Of a stretch of 64,000 nt of DNA, positions 38,353 to 50,236 are shown one piece after another. The notes beneath the pieces were generated by a model that worked only from the letters and a program-made list of their open reading frames with translations, was not told the DNA's origin and did no database searches. Within the stretch, counting starts at the first letter, position 1. Every line of letters starts with the position of its first letter. The stretch is from Trichinella spiralis (Eukaryota > Nematoda > Enoplea > Trichinellida > Trichinellidae): positions 5,281,778 to 5,345,777 of the forward strand of contig CM012953.1 in the NCBI GenBank assembly GCA_000181795.3, in the 5' to 3' direction. Both the position numbers and the translations under genes were made by a program.

Positions 38353-38985
38353 GTTATTTATTTTTATTTTTTATTTATTTTCTATTTATTTAGTTTTATG
38401 TCATGTTAAGCATTCCCAGAAATAATTTTGCATTAAGATTACTGTTTTTAAAACATTTACTCAGCATTAGAAGAATTTATAACTTATAAAATAAAATGGA
38501 AATGTTCAAATTTAAATGATTCGTTTCTCAATCAAATAATTGTTGTGAAAAATGTATAAAATTTTGATTTTTCAGATTTTATAATAAGAAATAGATAATT
38601 TTATAAATTACCATTTACTATTAATTATTAATTTAATGAATAAGATGTTTCTTGGCAAAACCATTGCCTATTTCAAATAAAGATGAACTGCTCTATTAAT
38701 TTGATAGATTATGTGCACAACGATATTTCAGCAAAGAATTTGTTAAGAATTAAGTTGCGTTTATTTGAATACTTACAGAATGACATATCTTATAAATTTA
38801 TTTGTGCTTCAGAACATTGTTTGTTTTCTAAGAAACTGAGCTTTGCTTAATATCTTTCCCTCAATTTGGATTTGTTTAAATATCTGGAAAATAAGCATTT
38901 TGCCTTAAATACATAAAAATTAACAAGATTTAGTTCGCTTTAATTCTATTTGCATAAGTAAATTATTAATGAAGATGACGATTAA

Positions 38986-38994
38986 TATAAAAGG
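38986..38994 (+). promoter_or_regulatory. TATA box of PAN gene C
   Basis: TATAAAAGG, 36 nt before the proposed start codon at 39030. It is conserved in the duplicated unit at 48695-48703. Confidence 0.55.
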
Positions 38995-39029
38995 ATAAGG
39001 AAAGTTGCAAAATTGATATTTAATCACTT

Positions 39030-39154
39030 ATGATGATGAATGAAAGCAAGTTTGGCTTAAAAAGCAAGTTTGATTTTATTCTACTAATTTACAGTATAAT
39101 GTTATAATTTAATAATATCAAAAATATAATGAATAAAATAATGATTGAACAATG

Positions 39155-39208
<54 letters not shown>

Positions 39209-42200
39209 CAATAATGTTCAAATAGCAACAAATATTTTATTTGAATAATACAGTTATGTTAGATATTAAAAACTTTTGCTTATACAGCTGTGTCTAGCTT
39301 TTTTGTAATAAAAGCGCAAGTGCAATCTGATATAAAAGCTATAATGTTACAGCAGCTGTATAGAATCTCTTTCGGATTCACAAAGCATTCCATTCAAGTC
39401 AATGGGATACTTATATTTTATTAAATGTGGACTTCAAAGTTTCAGGTGCATATTTAATCAGAAACCTACTTTTCATATGCTACTTTTTTTTTGCTTCGGT
39501 AAGCATCAAGTAATTTAAGCGCACTTTTGTAAAGTAAACTTTCAAATTGTAGGATAGCAGCCCAATGCATTCTTATGTATACATACCATTATTTGATAAA
39601 GTTTGTTTAATTGAAAAATATATTCCTCAGGAATATCCAATAGCAACTAGGATACCAATATTTATGTATAATTCATTTGAATCTTGCACTGCTGCTTGTT
39701 CCAGCTATTTGACCAGAGAACCATTATGTAATGCCTTTATGTACAGTGACATAACAAAGGCCTGCCATCTTCATTTTTACGCTTTACATTTGGCAGCAGG
39801 GATGTGTCCAGTGGAAACTGGGCAGTCACAGTTTTATTTGCTTCATGGATGTTTCAATAGTATAATTATTTTTGTATAAATCTTGAAAAACATTTCTAGC
39901 ACTTAATCCAACCTGATCTGTTTAGGAAGCAGTACTTTGTTGAATGCAGGTGTAAATAAAAAAAATGAAACAGACGATAAAATTATTGTCCTTCCAGATT
40001 TGCATAAATCTTGCTTGATCAGAAAAAGACACGTTTCAGAAAGTTTCTTTGCAAAAATAACTGCGTATATGACTGCAACAAGCTTGAAAAAATGTCTTTC
40101 ACGATGTATTGTAAAAGGTGCAGAAGCATGCAATAGTGTCATCTTCTCACTGCAGGAGAAAAGCTGCACTTTAGTTACACATCAGTCCACTTTCAGCGCA
40201 CTGTCTGAAGCAGTACAAAGTTCAGCATATTTTTTTGAAATTGATCATTGCAAAACTAGTAAATATGACTTTTTCATTATCATTACACATTCTGAGTTAA
40301 AACAACCAATGCTTTTTCTGTAATTAGTGTAATATATTCTTTTTAAACATGAATATGTGAAACATTAATATGCTACTATAAATAATTAAATTTTTAAGAA
40401 AATTTTATATTAGAAAAATAATTAATTTGTAATTTTATTTGAATATGAATTAATATCTGGAATATTTTTCTATTCCCCTTCTGCTTCTGCTTTGTAATTC
40501 TGTTTCAGAAATGCTGTTTATTATACTTTAACGTTTTCTTCAAAGCATCAGTTGTAATAGTGACTGCGAAACTAAAAAAATAATTTTTTTTATAAAAAGC
40601 ATTTTGTTGATTAATAATTGCTGATTGCTGTTTACAGAAGTAGTCAAGAATCCATTATTAATGCAAATTTTGTCACAAAATCTAACTATCCCCACACAGT
40701 CCATCTCTGGGTATATCATACAACATATTCCCATTACTGAAAGTGAAAATGCTACAATTATTGATTTGCTCAAGTGCACTACTATGCAATGCTGTCTTCA
40801 GTGTTGTATATTGAAGAGGGTGGATCTCGGCTGCAATGCAATATTTTTTAATGCTAAAGAAAAAACATGCTTACTTATGAAACTGAATGTTAATTCCAGT
40901 AATACAGCAGAGCTTGTCCTGTACAATTTGTATGCAGGTATGACTTTTCTATATAAATCTAAGTATAACTCTTATTTTTTGAATTACGCTGTTAATCTTA
41001 CAGTCTAAAATGCATTGCTCAACTGTAACTTTTATTTCTTATTAAAACCGTGATTAATTGCAATAAAAATTTTTGCAATTACAATGCTTAAATTAAACAT
41101 TCATGTATGTTGCATTCCTCTCTCTGTCCATGATGCTTTTACTTATGACTCATAAATGTTGGTTTATGAGACTTTATTTCAAATAAAATTAACGTCAACA
41201 GGTTCTATTAATTTATTACAGATACTGACGGGAAAGAGAAATTAATATTGAGCAATTATGAAGATACTTTGCGTTTCAAAACTTCATTTGTATCACTGCA
41301 TGAATTTCACGAACGGTGTCAAATAACGACGTTTACCAGTGCATATGCAGAAAATTTGAAAGTGCACCCATTAATGTTACAAACGAATACTCTAAATGGC
41401 TGTCTTAATGTCTGCAGAAGTAACAGAAGCGACATATTCAATTGTTTAGGAGTTTTATTTTCAAAGCATGAAGAAATCTGCTATCAGTTAGTTAAAGGTA
41501 CATCTCATGATCAAATTGTGACTTTAGACGGTCAAACTATTGTTCTGCTGCAACGCTGCGTGAAAGGTATATCTAATATCAGAATTATTCATCACTGCAC
41601 ATTTTAAATACAAACATACATTATAGAATACCATCATATTAATTTCATTTAATTGCTGTATAAAAATTAAGGTTGTATTAAAAATATATTCCTGTAGAGA
41701 CAGAAATTCAAAGACGTTTCTGAAATAAATTATTAGTAATAATAATGTCACTGAGGTAAATAAATGTTTGCCAAATTATTGAAAATTTTCAATTTTTCAT
41801 AGGAAACATAAAATGATCATTTTTAAATAAGGTATTTACTTTTCATGTAATCATTAGCTTGTAAGTGATAATGTGCTGATCGCTAACAACATTACAGTGA
41901 TTTAAAACATTTTATTGTTACTTGAATATGAAAAATTTAAACTATTTATGTATTTACTATTTTAATTAATTTATTTAATTTATTTAGACAGAGAAGAAGA
42001 TAGAAAAAACAATATCGTTTTTTTCCACTATTATTTTCATGAGTTGGAAGAAAAGTGCGTCTTTGAATTTTATGATAGCAAAAATTTTAGCGGTTTTGAA
42101 GTATATGATAATATTCCGAGAGCAAATGCCTTCTACCAATGTGTTTTAAAATGTGCGTCAGAACAAATTTCGAAGGGCTGTGCAGCTGTGCTCAAATCAC

Positions 42201-42331
42201 ATCAGATATGCTTTTTTTTTAAAAGAAATTCAACGGCGAGAATCTTTAGAAAATTAAGCAGTTCCTATTTTGCAGAATTGCTATATTGTGAATCAAAGTT
42301 TGATGGAAATGCTTTGAATGCAATAAATTAA
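39030..42331 (+). CDS. Secreted five-PAN-domain protein, gene C
   Basis: Diverged paralogue of genes A and B, lying between them. Exons: 39030-39045, 39446-39498, 39553-39859, 39926-40258, 40638-40937, 41222-41566, 41988-42331 (1698 nt, 565 aa). The architecture is the same: two small exons give a signal peptide (MMMNESAYLIRNLLFICYFF), then five exons each encode one PAN module separated by phase-1 introns. Module cysteines are visible, for example SCTAACSSYLTREPLCNAF and KKCLSRCIVKGAEACNSV. Exon 1 is the least certain part. It was placed by its TATA box, the phase match with exon 2, and conservation in the other duplicated unit. It requires a GC-AG intron (AAA/GCAAGT), whereas the orphan copy at 48739 has a normal GT donor. 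Exons 3-7 are firm. Confidence 0.78.
39153..39208. repeat. (TAA)n microsatellite
   Basis: About 18 copies of a trinucleotide inside intron 1 of PAN gene C. Confidence 0.9.
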
Positions 42332-43781
42332 AAATATCATTAATAGATATCTTTTCTAATCTTATTGTGAATTATTCTTAATAAATATGTTACGAAAAGA
42401 AATTCACCTGTTAATCACATTCCTGAAAAACGATTTCATAATCTGTCTTTCCAAAAAATAAAATTTACATGAATGTATAAATGAATATGAAACACAAGAC
42501 CTTCTTCTGAAGAAATTATTAATTATAAGATTTTATTCAAAGTCAATTTTACAAATTAGAATTATATTTTTACTATTGTTTTATGTGATATTTTTGAAAT
42601 GAAATTGTTTGAATTTTTTGTGTTTAAATCTATAATGTTTTAAAACCCATAACCAAGCAGCGTTACATTAACACGCCTTGAAATTTTAAAATAAAAATTG
42701 TATTTTTTAAAGGAAACTAGAAAAAATAAACATAATGCAAAGGCAAGTTTTAGTATGATGAGTCTTTCAAAGCGGTACCGCAAACAACTGCATGAATTTA
42801 AGCAAAACATCCAAAATAAATTTTTAAATAGAAGAACAATCAGAAATTTTTAATTTTTCATTCCGTTGTAGTCAAAATAGAAAAATCAATTTTCTTTTTA
42901 ATTTTTAACAAAATATGTAATGCTTAGTTGGCGGGTTCTTTGAATACCTCAAAATACAAATTTATATTGCTATCTTTTTGGTAACAATCTCCTAAACATT
43001 CTTCACTTAATATAAATATCACATATGCATAAAACGTAGATGCAGCTAATTATACAAGCAATTGACATTCAAATATAAATTGTTAATGCTTCAATTAACT
43101 TTATTAAAAATATTCAGAAGTATAATCATGAATATAATGAATAACATAATATTTCACATATATTTGTGGTGTGATTTAAATCATTTCTCTAAGAATCATG
43201 CAGTCGATGAATAAATGAAATTTATTTAAAATTAAAATGATAAATCATGTAATAAAAAAATTAACATTAAGTTAAAAAGGTAGCATTTATTTTTGAATTA
43301 TAATTAAAAGGATTCTGAATTCTAATATTCTGAGAAATCTGTCTATATTTATTAACCAAAGCAAATTTTTTATTATCAGCATTCAACTAAAAGTTTCAAA
43401 ATAATGAAACTAAATTTAAACAAGCAATGCGTATACTTTAACAGTACGGCAACTAAAATTTGCAGTTAATTTTAAAAATCTGTAATGATCAGAATGAAAA
43501 AAAATTAATAATCAATAACCATTTAATTGATATTGACACTGAATACAGCAAAAGCAGCATTGAATAAATTTATTTTCAACAGAAATAAAGGCAGAACATT
43601 TGCTATGCTTTCTAAAAATAGCAATGAAAATTAAATAGCAAATAAAATGTAGTTCTCATTAAGTTGATGAAAACTTCTTTTTCACTTTTATTCACATAAA
43701 AATCACTGAGCTGTTTCGAATATGCTTTAACAGTGTAAATCAGACACTGCCTGTATATACATGGAATTGCGTACATAGAAA
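42332..43781. other. Intergenic between PAN genes C and B
   Basis: AT-rich. From about 43260 it is the diverged counterpart of the flank upstream of gene A. No gene was recognised. Confidence 0.5.
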
Positions 43782-43813
43782 CAGCTGCATATGCGTTTAT
43801 GCAGCTATATAAA
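43782..43813 (+). promoter_or_regulatory. Palindrome and TATA box of PAN gene B
   Basis: An inverted AGCTGCATA/TATGCAGCT arm pair (43782-43806) runs directly into TATATAAA (43806-43813), 50 nt before the start codon at 43863. In copy A the same palindrome is followed by an expanded TA run, so this is likely the less altered promoter. Confidence 0.5.
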
Positions 43814-43862
43814 TTCAAAAGTAACAGTGAATCATAGAATAGAGGTACAGAGTAAAGGTGAA

Positions 43863-46847
43863 ATGCCACGGCAAAATGAAACATACGCTATTAAAAGTAA
43901 GTAATCTACTTCCAAAACATTAATTATTATTTTTATGCCCAAATTGCTGAGAAATGTTGAATAGAAAGCAATATTTTTATTTGAACTGAAGTGAATGTTA
44001 CTTCGTCCAAACATGCTACTTTGTTACCAAACTTCAATTTACAGGGATTTTTCTGTTCATAATCTTTATTTGCAAATTTTTTGTTATATAAGAACAAACC
44101 ATGTCACATTCAATTAAATAAAGAAAAATGGATGTTTCCCTAATAACAAAATAGAGAATAAAGTGAAAATGCCTATATAAAATGATAATCATGAAGAACT
44201 AGTAAAAAAGCTATTATTTTGCATTAAAATACAATTATTTCTTTTTAGATGCTGTTTTAAAGCAACATATTTTTTTCACTGTAATATTTATTACAAATTT
44301 CAGTGTAAGTAGTTTTTTACTAAATGAAACATTTAATGTTATATTTATTTTTCAGCTCGCAAATTGTAGTTGGATATCAGTGTATGTCCCAAAACTTGAT
44401 GCTACATGTGTTTTACTTGCAAAAAAAATAAATAACTTTGAAGCTTACTACATTGAGCAACTGTTTTGTAGTTTTGAATCTTGCGTTGCAATTTGTTTCC
44501 AGCATCAATACCCGTGTAATTCCATTAAATATACTCGTTTTGCAAAGCAGTGCGAGTTATATATTAGAAATGCAACATATCATTCTCTACCAGAAGATGA
44601 TGAGACAGGGCAGTCAAGACATTTTTTACTGCACAGCTGTCACAAAGGTATGACAAAATTTCTTTATGAAAATTTTATCTTTTAAAGCTAATCTGTACTG
44701 CAGATTTGTACTGGCAATATACAAACAGCAACAAATTGCATATCATTTAAAGTTTAATATTCTATTTAGAAATTTCAGCAGTTCCTGTTGGAAAAATAAT
44801 TCATACTCCATCAATGAATACAGATGCAATAACAGCAAACATGCATCTGCCTTCCATTCATAGAGTGTGTGTCGTTCAAAAGCGGCAGTTTGCTGAAAGC
44901 TACGGAATTGAGCGTCTGGAAAAAATTACAACATCATCTCTAAGACGTTGCCTTGCTGCCTGTGAGGCACCTACTTACTCTTCATGCAACAGCGTTTTGT
45001 TTTCTGTTCAAGAAGAAACTTGCATTTTGTTAGCACGACCTCAAGAGTTTCGTTTCTTAGGAGGAACTTCACCAACTGTCGACAGTGCTGCGCAGTTTTT
45101 TATTATGGTTTACTGTCGCAATGGTAAATTAAAATATGCCTGAAATATTCATTGATTTCTTTATTTAAAAGACAATATTTTATTTGTTAAAGTAATCATG
45201 TTTGACTTTCACTGTTATCTTGTTATGGAAAGCAGTTAATTATTTTTATTGCATAATTATTTAAAGCTATTTGAAGTTTATGTTCATTAATAGGCATTTT
45301 AATTTCCTTTCAGATTTTACAATAGGAGCATCTTATACGATGCAAGGCTTCGGAAGACAACCCGTCATTGCATACGCGTCCTCTAACTCGCATATGCAAA
45401 TACACATTCATCATGAACATTTTTATGGAACCAAAGCCGCCATTCGTCTTCAGTTATGGGACTCTGCAGATGAAAAAGAATGCTTGAAAATATGCACAGC
45501 TTCAATTTCAGCAGATTATTGTGATGCATATTATTTCTCATCCAGGGAAAATACATGTCTTACAATGCGTATGAGGAAACAATATACTTTGCCTATACGC
45601 CATGGTCAACTAATTATAACAAAATTTTATGATGGTAAGAAACTGTCAATTTAAAATATCAGTGTGTATTAATTTAAAATCTGGGTGACATATTCAAATG
45701 AAACATTACAATGATGAAATTTGAAATATTTGACAAATATTTGGAGTACTAATTTGAGTTTTATACTTCTAAAAGTTAATTCCGATAGCTACATGTTCAC
45801 ACAAATATTTTGGTTAAATGTATTGAAGGAAATACTCCATAATTTTATAAATTAATCATTCTAAATTAACAATGGAAAGAAAAAATGCTGTATAATTATA
45901 GAATATTTTTAAACCGTGCAAACGTATTTGAGCATGTTTTTGTGTTTTAGATGAGACTCTGGATGTAACGGTCAGAGATGAAAGCGAGGAATATATAACG
46001 TATCCAGATCATTTCACTGAACTGGAAGTTTCTTTACATGAATTTAAGGAAATATGCGTAACACAGCATTGGATTTCAACATTAATTCCGAGTATAATAT
46101 TCAATAAACACTATGCAAATATCTCATTCTTTAATGAATGCATTCATATCTGCCGTCATCTGAAAAATAGTGGGGAATGCAAAGGCATTGCTTATTCTAA
46201 GAAAATGGAAACATGCATGATTGCAGTTGATGGAAATAAAAATGGTGAAATTTTACTAAGTAATGATCAACAATATGTAACGCTTTCTTCTTGCAAAAAG
46301 GGTAAGCGGATTTCAATGTCAGTATTAAAATTTATAAAGCCTATTATATATGTAAATTTTGATGAAATCAAAATAATGTTATATTTTAAATGATAGGTTC
46401 ACATTTATCTTTTAAAAGAAAATTTTTAATTTTTCTGCCCTTAACCAGCTGCATTAATTGAAATTGTACAATTAATTTAACTTATTAATTTGAATTTTTT
46501 AAGATAATATTATTTTAGACAGAGAAACTGAACGTGCTAACAACACACAACATGTATTTTGCTTCATTCAAGAATTAGATGAAATGTGTCTACTGGAATT
46601 GTACGAACCATTCGTCTTATCTGGTTGGAAAATTATAACAAGAATAGAAAACACTTTCAGTTTACAAGAGTGTCTTTCAAAATGTGCATCAGTTATGAAT
46701 GTTCAGAAATGCAGTGCTGTTAATTTCATTGATCAACAATGTAGTTTGTTACGCAGGGCGAAGCGCACATCATTTGTTAGACCCAGGTATTCTGTTTTCG
46801 CAGAGCTATTGTATTGTGAATTAAAGAGCAATGGAGCAGTAGAGTAA
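43863..46847 (+). CDS. Secreted five-PAN/apple-domain protein, copy B
   Basis: Recent duplicate of gene A, with the same seven exons and exon lengths: 43863-43896, 44249-44304, 44356-44647, 44770-45123, 45314-45634, 45951-46301, 46519-46847 (578 aa). The signal peptide is followed by five PAN modules. Module 1 is identical to A over its last 60 or so residues but differs at many positions before FCSFESC. Module 2 differs at about 24 of 118 residues, mostly charge or size changes such as PFVESYGIQ to QFAESYGIE. Introns 2 and 3 differ at only 2 of 51 and 3 of 122 bases. All module cysteines are retained in both. No frame break is seen. Role unknown; rapid replacement suggests host or partner interaction, which is inference. 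Confidence 0.85.
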
Positions 46848-46968
46848 TGAACACTGAAAAACAATGTATTTTGCAAATTTGAATGTTACTAACCTATTTT
46901 ACATTCATGTAAAATCTGGATACTATTATTATAAACTAACTGATACTTTAAATAAATATTCACAGGTT

Positions 46969-47438
46969 ACATTGTTGCGCATGTAATTCTTCATACTTAT
47001 TACTTATTGTTTACATGCATACAATTGCAATATTTAATTATCTTATATTATATTATTTTTAACGACGAAACTCGATCGCCTGAGCGTTAGTGGACTGTGT
47101 CATAATTCACGCGGGAAGTCAACCTTATTTGATCAACCAATCGCTGATTAACCCCGTTCGTTTCTGAACGTGATGAGAGAACAAAGCAGTAACAGGTAAA
47201 CTTTATTGAATATTCGACAACAGACAACGGAATCAACAATTCCAGAGAAGTTTACGAGAGTCAGATTGCCAAAATAACGCCACAAGCAAACTACCACGAT
47301 TTAGACTCACAAGATGATGCACACACACGCACTCTACTCTCATACTCTTATTACTTCATCTACCGTAGGTCGCCACCGTAACGATGAGCAGAGGTACTGA
47401 TTCGCACGAGTCCGTGTGCGGCCAAAGAATTTCCAACA
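46969..47438 (-). repeat. Less AT-rich repeat block, possible solo LTR (copy in unit B)
   Basis: Second copy of the block at 37767-38232, with the distinct core at 47061-47438 (again 378 bp). Its position relative to PAN gene B is the same as in unit A, so it was present before the segmental duplication. Confidence 0.4.
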
Positions 47439-47439
47439 G

Positions 47440-48062
47440 TTTTATGTTATATTATATTATATTATATTAATATTATATTATATTATATTATATTATATTA
47501 TATTATATTATATTATATTATATTATATTATATTATATTAAATNNNNNNNNNNTATACTATATTATGTTATATTATAGTATATTATATTATAATATATAA
47601 ACATATTATATTATACTATATGATATTATATTTTATTATATATAGTATAGTCTATTATATTATATTATATTATATTATATTATAATATACCATATTATAG
47701 TTATAATATATTATCGTATAGTATACGATATTTATATTATATTATCTTATATTGTATCATAGTATATTATATTATAGCATATTATATTATATTATATTAT
47801 ATTATATTATATTATGTGATACTATGTTATATTATATTATATTATATTATATGCTCTTATGTTATATCATATTATATTATATTATATTATATTATATTAT
47901 ATTATAGGATTTATATTATATTATATTATATTATATTATATTATATTATATTATATTATATTATATTATATTATATTATATTATATTATATTATATTATA
48001 TTATATTATATTATATTATAATTATATTATATTATATTATATTATACTATATATTATTATAT
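47440..48062. repeat. TTATA-type pentanucleotide satellite, expanded, with assembly gap
   Basis: More than 600 bp of degenerate TTATA pentamers with ten N at 47544-47553. The true length is unknown. The two long open frames inside (Ile/Leu/Tyr-rich) are artefacts of the repeat. Confidence 0.92.
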
Positions 48063-48694
48063 GTTATTTATTTTTATTTTTTATTTATTTTCTATTTATT
48101 TAGTTTTATGTCATGTTAAGCATTCCCAGAAATAATTTTGCATTAAGATTACTGTTTTGAAAACATTTACTCAGCATTAGAAGAATTTATAACTTATAAA
48201 ATAAAATGGAAATGTTCAAATTTAAATGATTCGTTTCTCAATCAAATAATTGTTGTGAAAAATGTATAAAATTTTGATTTTTCAGATTTTATAATAAGAA
48301 ATAGATAATTTTATAAATTACCATTTACTATTAATTATTAATTTAATGAATAAGAAGTTTCTTTGCAAAACCATTGCCTATTTCAAATAAAGATGAACTG
48401 CACTATTAATTTGATAGATTATGTGCACAACGATATTTCAGCAAAGAATTTTTAAGAATTGAGTTGCGTTTATTTAAATACTCGCAGAATGACATATTTT
48501 ATAAATTTATTTGTGCCTCTGAACATTGTTTGCTTTCTAAGAAACTCAGCTTTGCTTAATGTCTTTCCCTCAATTAGGATTTGTTTAAATATCTGGAAAA
48601 TAAACATTTTGCATTAAATACATAAAAATTAACAAGATTTAGTTCGTTTTATTTCTAATTGCATAAGTAAATTATTAATGAAGATAATGCCTTA

Positions 48695-48751
48695 TATAAA
48701 AGGAAGAAGACAGTTATAAAGCTGATATTAAATCAGTTATGACGAATGAAA
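48695..48751 (+). pseudogene. Orphan promoter and first exon of a fourth PAN gene
   Basis: Counterpart of the gene C promoter and first exon. TATAAAAGG at 48695 is followed by ATGACGAATGAAA (48739-48751) and a GTAAGT donor. Homology to unit A ends soon after, and no PAN module exon was found in the following 3 kb, which instead holds a piggyBac relic. Confidence 0.45.
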
Positions 48752-48905
48752 GTAAGTTTGATTTTGATCTACTGATTTATCTTAAAATAATGTTAAAATA
48801 GTGACAATCTCGGATAGGTGTTTTTATTTCAGTAATTCAATTATGCAGGTTATTGAAAAATTTTACTTATGTAGCAATTGTGCATGTGAACAGAACTGGT
48901 GAAAA

Positions 48906-49425
48906 TTGCCAAGCAAACACCATTGTTCAGCACATTTCAGTTGTGAACAGTCATTTGTGAACTCTAACAGAAACAATTTTATGGTCCGTGACTTTACATC
49001 ATATTTCACCGTGCAGCATTTTTTTGAGCATGGTCATACATATATTGGTACATTCTTTGCACATCGCCGTGTCGCTCAATGCCGCACGATGTGATCTTTA
49101 GTCGACATTAGCTGTTTATGTGCACAACAAAAAAGTAATCATGATCAGTTAATTTCCAAGGAAGAACAAGAATGTTCTTTTGATATCTTCATACCACGCT
49201 AAGTTTAAAGTAGACGACCAGTGAGATGATAAAAGATCAAACGTCATCAATGGCTATACTCTTGGCAAAGGAGGCGTGGATAACATGGCTGCAAGAATAG
49301 ATTTCTGCTGTAAAAGAAAGACCAACTCCATGCTGATTTTGTCCCTCATCGATAGCGTGTGCAGCAACAACGCATTTGTAAGTCGAAAATCAACCCAAAA
49401 CCGTTGCCATTCATATCAAAAAATA
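48906..49425 (+). mobile_element. Second decayed piggyBac-type transposase relic
   Basis: Plus-strand pieces match the DDE core of PGBD transposases of a different subfamily from the 33-kb relic. RNNFMVRDFTSYFTVQHFF and GHTYIGTFF (about 48965-49060) correspond to the block around a catalytic Asp. NGYTLGKGGVDNM and CKRKTNSM (about 49250-49330) correspond to the Y-N-x-x-K-G-G-V-D region, ending SNNAFV. A stop (near 49220) and at least one frame change separate the pieces. Ends are undefined. It lies just beyond the duplicated PAN unit. Confidence 0.7.
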
Positions 49426-49691
49426 TATATGTATAAAACATATATGCATGAAATCACTAAAATATCGTGTAGCGCTTGCATTGAATAAAATAAATCATTT
49501 ATTCGTAAAATTGCCATTATTTCTCGAAGAAATAATTAGTTTAACATCATGTAAATGGATTAAACATGACTTAACTTCGAGTGGCTAGATATGTAGACAG
49601 ATGCCAAGATTACGGTGAAAAATTTGCCGCCTAGATGAGGGTCAAAATGCCCTGAAATCCACCCACATTGCGATGACAACTCCATTAAATG

Positions 49692-50236
49692 CAGGGGTAG
49701 CCAAAGTGGTCAATATCGACTTTTTGGGGTCGAATTGGGGTCGATGAACTCCGGGATCGAATATGAACTTTGAAATTCCATTTGAGAAATTTATTTCATG
49801 GTGAACTATTTTGTAACAATAATTTATAATTTTCTGAACTATTAAGGGACACCACAAAAATTGAACAAAGCAGCGTGGTTTACATCTAAAACTCACTAAT
49901 CTCCAACCTTAATGACAGCTAGTTTATGAGTGTTTCCACTACACCCTGTTCTACTATAAGGAGCAGGAGCAGTTCATAAAACTCGACATAGCTTTTGCTT
50001 GCTTTTTTGTTGAACCGATTTGTTAAGACTACTGATACAAGAGATCCTGCCGCTGGTTGCTTAAGACGGGTAAACTGAACTTGTGCTGAGAAGCAACGAC
50101 GAATCATGACATATGCGCGTGAATACAGCAGTGTCAGGTATACGCTGGAGCAGTGTCTTGAAGCTTTATTGTACCTAACACATTCCAGGTGGTGGTTTTG
50201 TATAATATTTTGCTGATTGCTTTTTTTGTTTTTCAT
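49692..50236 (-). mobile_element. hAT-type element fragment with one terminus
   Basis: The plus strand begins CAGGGGTAGCCAAAGTGGTC, a typical hAT end, and is preceded by CCATTAAATG where a target duplication would lie. Two minus-strand open frames follow (49896-49642, crossing the end, and 50236-49919). The second has a weak likeness to the N-terminal part of ZBED-type hAT transposases (FNKKASKSYVEFYELLLL). The opposite terminus was not found. Confidence 0.5.

Noticed and set aside
47816-48119. Long Ile/Leu/Tyr-rich open frames
   Set aside because: Created by the stop-free TTATA pentanucleotide satellite.
33065-49425. One giant composite piggyBac transposon carrying the PAN array
   Set aside because: The two transposase relics belong to different subfamilies, and no matching terminal repeats with TTAA borders were found.
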